Assembly: GCA_005881235.1 (NCBI GenBank)
Contig: VBEQ01000088.1
Location: 1-9,238, forward strand
DNA from: Chloroflexota bacterium
Lineage (GTDB): Bacteria; Chloroflexota; Dormibacteria; CF-121
Direction: 5' to 3'
DNA length: 9,238 nt
Positions 5,865-9,238 of the stretch are shown piece after piece; within the stretch, counting starts at the first letter, position 1, and each line of letters opens with the position of its first letter. The notes under the pieces were generated by a model. It was given only the letters and a program-made list of their open reading frames with translations. It had not been told where the DNA came from and searched no databases. The translations under genes and the position numbers were made by a program.

Positions 5865-6025
5865 CCGGAGGCGAGCCCAGCGATGCCGCCGGCCAGCAGC
5901 AGCAGGCACACCAGGCCGACGAATCCCCAGGCCGCCCAGTAGGTAAGTCCCGAAAGCCGGCGAACCCGGCGCAGGCGGCGCATCTTGCCCAGCGCCGCGC
6001 TCAGGGCCTTTTCTTCTGTCAGCAC
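5861..6025 (-). CDS. Small single-pass membrane protein, 54 residues, hypothetical
   Basis: A minus-strand frame begins with GTG (6025-6023) and ends with TAA (5863-5861), whose bases overlap the trpD stop on the other strand. The product starts with an acidic/amphipathic stretch (Leu-Thr-Glu-Glu-Lys-Ala-Leu), continues with a strongly basic patch (Lys-Met-Arg-Arg-Leu-Arg-Arg-Val-Arg-Arg, residues 14-23) and then a Trp-rich hydrophobic segment of about 25 residues (near 28-52) ending in Ala-Ser-Gly. That is the layout of a single membrane helix with a positive inside flank. About 83% of its codons end in G or C, as expected for a real gene here. An internal ATG (5983) would give a 40-residue form. 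No good ribosome site is seen. I do not recognise a family, and function is unknown. Confidence 0.5.
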   Translation of the reverse strand: MLTEEKALSAALGKMRRLRRVRRLSGLTYWAAWGFVGLVCLLLLAGGIAGLASG

Positions 6026-6078
6026 TATCTAGGCCAACGGGCGGATACCGGGAAAACCTTCTCGAAATCGTGGCCGAT

Positions 6079-6084
6079 TATGCT
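6079..6084 (+). promoter_or_regulatory. Candidate -10 box for a leaderless leuB-like transcript
   Basis: TATGCT matches TATAAT at 4 of 6 positions and is followed by exactly 7 bases before the ATG at 6092, the spacing expected if transcription starts at the start codon. There is no Shine-Dalgarno sequence, which would fit leaderless translation. No good -35 is seen about 17 bases upstream, so this is weak. Confidence 0.3.
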
Positions 6085-6091
6085 GTAGCCG

Positions 6092-7174
6092 ATGCCGTTT
6101 CGGATCGCCGTCATCCCCGGTGACGGCATCGGTCCCGAGGTCATTGCCCAGGGGCTGAGGGTCCTGGAGGCCGTCACCGCCGCTACCGGCACCCGGCTCG
6201 ATCGCGTCATGTATGACCTGGGGGCTGAGCGCTACCTGCGAACCGGGGAGATCCTTCCCGACGCGGTCTTCAAGGAGCTCCAGACCGTCGACGCGATCTA
6301 CCTCGGCGCGGTCGGCGATCCGCGGGTCCACAATCCGCAGTACGCAGCCGGGCTGTTGCTCCGGCTTCGCTTCGAATTGGATCTCTGGGTCAACCTGCGG
6401 CCCTCTCGCTTGCTCGCGCCCGGGCTGACCCCGTTGCGCGACGCCACCTCCATCGACCTGGTTGTGGTTCGTGAAAACACCGAGGGCGCCTACGTCGGCA
6501 TGGGCGGCCAGTTCAAGCGCGGGACGCCGGACGAGATCGCGATCCAGGAGGACGTCAACACGCGCAAGGGGGTCGAGCGCATCATTCATTACGCCTTCGA
6601 GCTGGCGCGGCAGCGCCGCGCCGCCGGCCATCGAGGTCGCGTGACGATGGTCGACAAGAGCAATGCGCTTTATCACGCGCACGATCTCTGGCAGCGCGTC
6701 TTTGCTCTGGAGCGGCAGGCCGCGTCCGAGGTCGAGGCGGAGCACCTCTTCGTCGACGCGGCCGCGATGCAACTCGTCAAGGATCCCTCTCGCTTCGACG
6801 TGATCGTCACGTCCAACATGTTCGGCGACATTCTGAGCGATCTGGCCTCAGAACTGGTCGGCGGTCTCGGCCAGGCGCCCTCGGCGAACATCAACCCGGA
6901 CAACCGGCGCGGGCTCTTCGAACCGGTGCACGGCTCGGCACCCAAACATGCCGGCAAAGGCATCGCCAATCCGGTCGGGGCCATCCTGGCGGGGGCCATG
7001 ATGCTGAGGCACTTGGGCGATACGGCCGGGGCGCTGACGATCGAACGCGCCGTCATGTCGGCGGCGGCTGGCCGGCGCACCACCAGGGATCTGGGTGGTG
7101 CCCTGAGCACGACCGATGCCGCCGATGCCGTGCTCGAGCGACTTGAGAGAATTGGGTCATCGCGCCCCTCCTGA
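6092..7174 (+). CDS. Isopropylmalate/isocitrate/tartrate dehydrogenase family protein (LeuB-like)
   Basis: This beta-hydroxyacid oxidative decarboxylase oxidises a malate-type substrate and removes the beta-carboxylate. The 360 residues have standard family length. Landmarks are Gly10-Asp-Gly-Ile-Gly-Pro-Glu16, the substrate arginines Arg93 and Arg103, Arg-Glu-Asn-Thr-Glu-Gly-x-Tyr, Lys-Ser-Asn (the catalytic lysine region), Ser-Asn-Met-Phe-Gly-Asp-Ile-Leu-Ser-Asp (metal-binding aspartates), and Glu-Pro-Val-His-Gly-Ser-Ala-Pro. Leu89-Leu90 align with the isopropyl-binding leucines of Thermus LeuB, yet Glu87 of that enzyme is replaced by Ala86, and Lys285-His286 stand where NAD-dependent LeuB has Asp. 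The Arg-Glu-Asn-Thr-Glu-Gly form is shared with archaeal LeuB, tartrate dehydrogenase and isocitrate dehydrogenase. The ATG is fixed by an in-frame TAG at 6086. The next gene is an aconitase/isopropylmalate isomerase homologue, so isopropylmalate or isocitrate are the leading substrates. No gene symbol is given because specificity is unresolved. Confidence 0.88.
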   Translation: MPFRIAVIPGDGIGPEVIAQGLRVLEAVTAATGTRLDRVMYDLGAERYLRTGEILPDAVFKELQTVDAIYLGAVGDPRVHNPQYAAGLLLRLRFELDLWVNLRPSRLLAPGLTPLRDATSIDLVVVRENTEGAYVGMGGQFKRGTPDEIAIQEDVNTRKGVERIIHYAFELARQRRAAGHRGRVTMVDKSNALYHAHDLWQRVFALERQAASEVEAEHLFVDAAAMQLVKDPSRFDVIVTSNMFGDILSDLASELVGGLGQAPSANINPDNRRGLFEPVHGSAPKHAGKGIANPVGAILAGAMMLRHLGDTAGALTIERAVMSAAAGRRTTRDLGGALSTTDAADAVLERLERIGSSRPS

Positions 7175-9210
7175 ACACGATCCAGCCGCCTCGTCGTAAG
7201 CCGGGCGCCGCATCACCCGAGCGGCCGGCCGTCACGCCGGTCGACCGGTCGCCGGACGGCGGCCACCTGGTTCGCGGCCGCGCGCTCATCTTCTGGGACC
7301 CGAAGATTCCGGGCAAGAAGCTCGACGCCATCGACACCGACCAGATCACTCCGGCGGATGACTGCGTTTCGGAGAGCCTCGACCATCTCGATGCGCGCTG
7401 GAAGGCCGGCACCTTCCGTTACCTGATGCCCGATTTCCGGCAGCGCGTGCACCGCGGCGAAACGTTTGTGATCGCGGGCGAGCGCTTCGGCATCGGGTCG
7501 TCGCGCGAGATGAGCCCGGCGGGGCTGAAGGCCATCGCCGAGGAGGTCGGGCTGGAGATCGTGATCGTTTGCGGCGACGGCGTGGGTGATATCTTCCGCC
7601 GCAACGCGCTCAACCTCGGGCTGCACGTCGTCCAGAGCCGGGCCGCCTCCGAGGACGCCCAGGAGGGCGACGTGCTGACGTTCGATTCAAAGACCCGCCG
7701 GCTGACCAACGAGACACGGGGCAAGAGTTACGACCCGGTGCCGCTGACGCCCATCGAAGAGACGATCCGTCGCTCCGGCGGCATCATCGCGGTGGGGCGA
7801 CGCGAGTTCGCCGAGTCACTCGAGCAGATGCCGCGCGTGGAGTGGCCGGATCGGAAGACCGCCAGCAGCATGTCCAGCACGGAGCAGATCGTGTGGGCGC
7901 ACCGAGTCGACAAAGACGCCGAGGTGCGTCCCGGGGGCACGCTGCGGGTCTGGTGCGACCTACTGCCAGCCTCCGACGGCACCGCGCCGTTTACGATCCA
8001 CACCTTCAATCAGATCACCGGTGGCGACACGATCTATCCTCGGCAGGCCGCCATCGCAAACGACCACTTCGTGTTTTCTGGACGAAACGCCGACGACAAG
8101 CAGACCGGGATCGGGCGGGATTTTGCGACGCTGCACGAGATTCACAAGCCCTACTACGCGACGCCGGGCGATGGGATCTTCCACTTTTATTTCCCCGAGC
8201 AGGGGTTGGTCGTCCCCGGCGCGTTCATCCCCGGGGCCGATTCGCACAGTCGCGCCTATGGCGCGTACGGCGCCGTCGGTACCGGCGTGGGCAGCACCCA
8301 GCTCGGCTTCGGCTGGTCGACCGGCTACATCTATTTCACGCCGGCGAAGCGCCGGCGCGTGGTCTTCAGCGGAAAACTGCGGCCCTGGGTCAGCGGCAAG
8401 GACGTCGTGCTCGCGTTGCTCCGTCGCTGGGGCAAGGCGCAGGCGCAGGGGATGAGCGTCGAGTTCGTCGACGCGCAGCGCCAGCTGCCCATCCCGTATC
8501 GCAATACGGTGGCCAACATGATGGCCGAAGCCGAGGCGCAGAATGGCATCTTCGCGCCGGACGAGATCACCTTTGACTGGTATCGGCGCAAAGGCATCAC
8601 CGATTTGCCCTACCCACCCTTCGAGCCCGGCGCTGCGGTGGCCTGGGACATCGATGAGACGCTGGACCTGGCGGAGCTCGTCCCCTTTATCGCCAAGCCG
8701 TTCGCCCCAGGGAATGCCTTCCCGGCGGACGAGGTCGCCCAGGAAAAGCTCGCCTTCGACAAGGCCTTCATCGGCTCCTGCACCAATGGCGGCTACGACG
8801 ACCTGCTCGAGGCGGCCCTCGTAATCCGCGCGGGGCGCGAGCGAGGCTTCGAGAAAGCGCCCAGGACGTTCGTCATCTTTCCGGGGTCGGGCGGAGTCAA
8901 GCGTGACATCGAACACCCGGAGCCGCGCCTCAACGGTGAGTCGATCGCCGACGTACTCCGCTCCGTCGGCGCGGAAATCCGAGCGTCGTGGTGCGGCCCG
9001 TGCTTCGGCCAGGGTCCTGACGCGCTCAAGAAAGGCGAAATCGCGATCACCTCCTTCAATCGCAACTGGCAAAACCGCATGGGGGTTGGCGGCCTCGGTT
9101 ACCTGGCGAGCCCGGCCGTGGTCGCGTCGTCAGCGCTGCTCGGCTACATGGCAGGACCGGCCGCGCTCGGCATCGAATGGAACCCCGAGCGCTTCGACGT
9201 CTCGGTCTAG
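7171..9210 (+). CDS. Aconitase-superfamily hydratase, LeuD-like swivel fused before LeuC-like catalytic part
   Basis: This is a 4Fe-4S hydro-lyase of the aconitase/isopropylmalate isomerase superfamily, about 679 residues if started at CTG 7171. Residues about 33-180 are a LeuD-like swivel domain: Asp55-Thr-Asp-Gln-Ile59, Phe-Gly-Ile-Gly109-Ser-Ser-Arg-Glu113, and Phe-Arg-Arg-Asn-Ala-Leu-Asn. From about 234 comes the LeuC/aconitase catalytic part: Asp357-Ser-His359, Gly-Ala-Val-Gly-Thr-Gly-Val-Gly, the cluster ligands Cys537 (Ser-Cys-Thr-Asn-Gly), Cys608 and Cys611 (Cys-Gly-Pro-Cys), and Asn-Arg631-Asn...Arg636-Met-Gly. The order is the reverse of yeast Leu1 and mitochondrial aconitase, and the HEAT-like domain of AcnB is absent. 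The frame is open from 7147 but has no ATG, GTG or TTG before 7426, which would remove half the swivel domain. CTG 7171 overlaps the upstream stop (CTGA); CTG 7267 and ATC 7159 are alternatives. The substrate may be isopropylmalate, citrate or a relative. Confidence 0.85.
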   Translation: MNTIQPPRRKPGAASPERPAVTPVDRSPDGGHLVRGRALIFWDPKIPGKKLDAIDTDQITPADDCVSESLDHLDARWKAGTFRYLMPDFRQRVHRGETFVIAGERFGIGSSREMSPAGLKAIAEEVGLEIVIVCGDGVGDIFRRNALNLGLHVVQSRAASEDAQEGDVLTFDSKTRRLTNETRGKSYDPVPLTPIEETIRRSGGIIAVGRREFAESLEQMPRVEWPDRKTASSMSSTEQIVWAHRVDKDAEVRPGGTLRVWCDLLPASDGTAPFTIHTFNQITGGDTIYPRQAAIANDHFVFSGRNADDKQTGIGRDFATLHEIHKPYYATPGDGIFHFYFPEQGLVVPGAFIPGADSHSRAYGAYGAVGTGVGSTQLGFGWSTGYIYFTPAKRRRVVFSGKLRPWVSGKDVVLALLRRWGKAQAQGMSVEFVDAQRQLPIPYRNTVANMMAEAEAQNGIFAPDEITFDWYRRKGITDLPYPPFEPGAAVAWDIDETLDLAELVPFIAKPFAPGNAFPADEVAQEKLAFDKAFIGSCTNGGYDDLLEAALVIRAGRERGFEKAPRTFVIFPGSGGVKRDIEHPEPRLNGESIADVLRSVGAEIRASWCGPCFGQGPDALKKGEIAITSFNRNWQNRMGVGGLGYLASPAVVASSALLGYMAGPAALGIEWNPERFDVSV

Positions 9211-9238
9211 TTACACGATGCAGACAAGAGTGCAGGAC

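Noticed and set aside
5867..5941. A plus-strand mini-frame of 19 codons at 5882 after a GGAGG at 5867-5871.
   Set aside because: The product is a short Ser/Pro/Arg-rich string with no hydrophobic core, and the overlapping minus-strand frame explains the bases better.
7960..9072. Minus-strand open frame of 370 codons opposite the aconitase-family gene.
   Set aside because: Long antisense frames are expected opposite GC-rich genes; the plus strand carries clear conserved motifs throughout.
9218..9238. ATG at 9218 open to the right edge as the start of another gene.
   Set aside because: Only seven codons are visible and there is no ribosome site, so nothing can be supported.

Overview
The window is GC-rich, densely packed bacterial DNA. 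Genes overlap by a few bases (ATGA, GTGA and probably CTGA stop/start overlaps), start codons are often GTG or TTG, and strong Shine-Dalgarno sites are scarce. The style and gene content fit a free-living, metabolically versatile environmental bacterium, perhaps an uncultivated soil lineage of the Rokubacteria/Methylomirabilota kind. That lineage guess is inference from style only.

Layout. (1) Positions 2-3757, plus strand: the C-terminal end of an NCS1-type nucleobase/pyrimidine permease, then ThiD (HMP/HMP-P kinase), a class I SAM O-methyltransferase, and the alpha and beta subunits of a branched-chain-type 2-oxoacid dehydrogenase E1. Gaps are at most 29 bases, so this looks like one transcription unit. 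The permease/thiD pair suggests pyrimidine (HMP) salvage for thiamine, and E1 uses thiamine diphosphate. No E2 or E3 gene follows within the window. (2) Positions 3758-3981: a 224-base non-coding stretch with roughly phased A-tracts, a TATACT box, a long hairpin starting where the transcript would start, further inverted repeats with competing pairings, and a G-quadruplex motif just before the next gene. (3) Positions 3982-5864: an M55 D-aminopeptidase (DppA family) translationally coupled to TrpD. (4) Positions 5861-6025, minus strand: a likely small single-pass membrane protein of 54 residues whose stop codon overlaps the trpD stop. (5) Positions 6092-9210, plus strand: a LeuB/isocitrate-dehydrogenase-superfamily enzyme followed by a large aconitase-superfamily protein with the LeuD-like swivel domain in front of the LeuC-like catalytic part.

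The last two enzymes form a hydro-lyase plus beta-decarboxylating dehydrogenase pair, as in leucine biosynthesis or the aconitase/isocitrate dehydrogenase steps; the substrate cannot be fixed from sequence alone. The dehydrogenase has an isopropylmalate-like Leu-Leu pocket but a Lys at the position where NAD-dependent isopropylmalate dehydrogenases carry Asp.

Most genes are familiar metabolic enzymes. The points that stand out are the aconitase-family fusion, whose open frame reaches the preceding stop codon but has no ATG, GTG or TTG until the swivel domain is already half encoded; the structured leader before the D-aminopeptidase; and the small antisense membrane-protein ORF. I found no CRISPR array, insertion sequence, tRNA, rRNA or phage gene.
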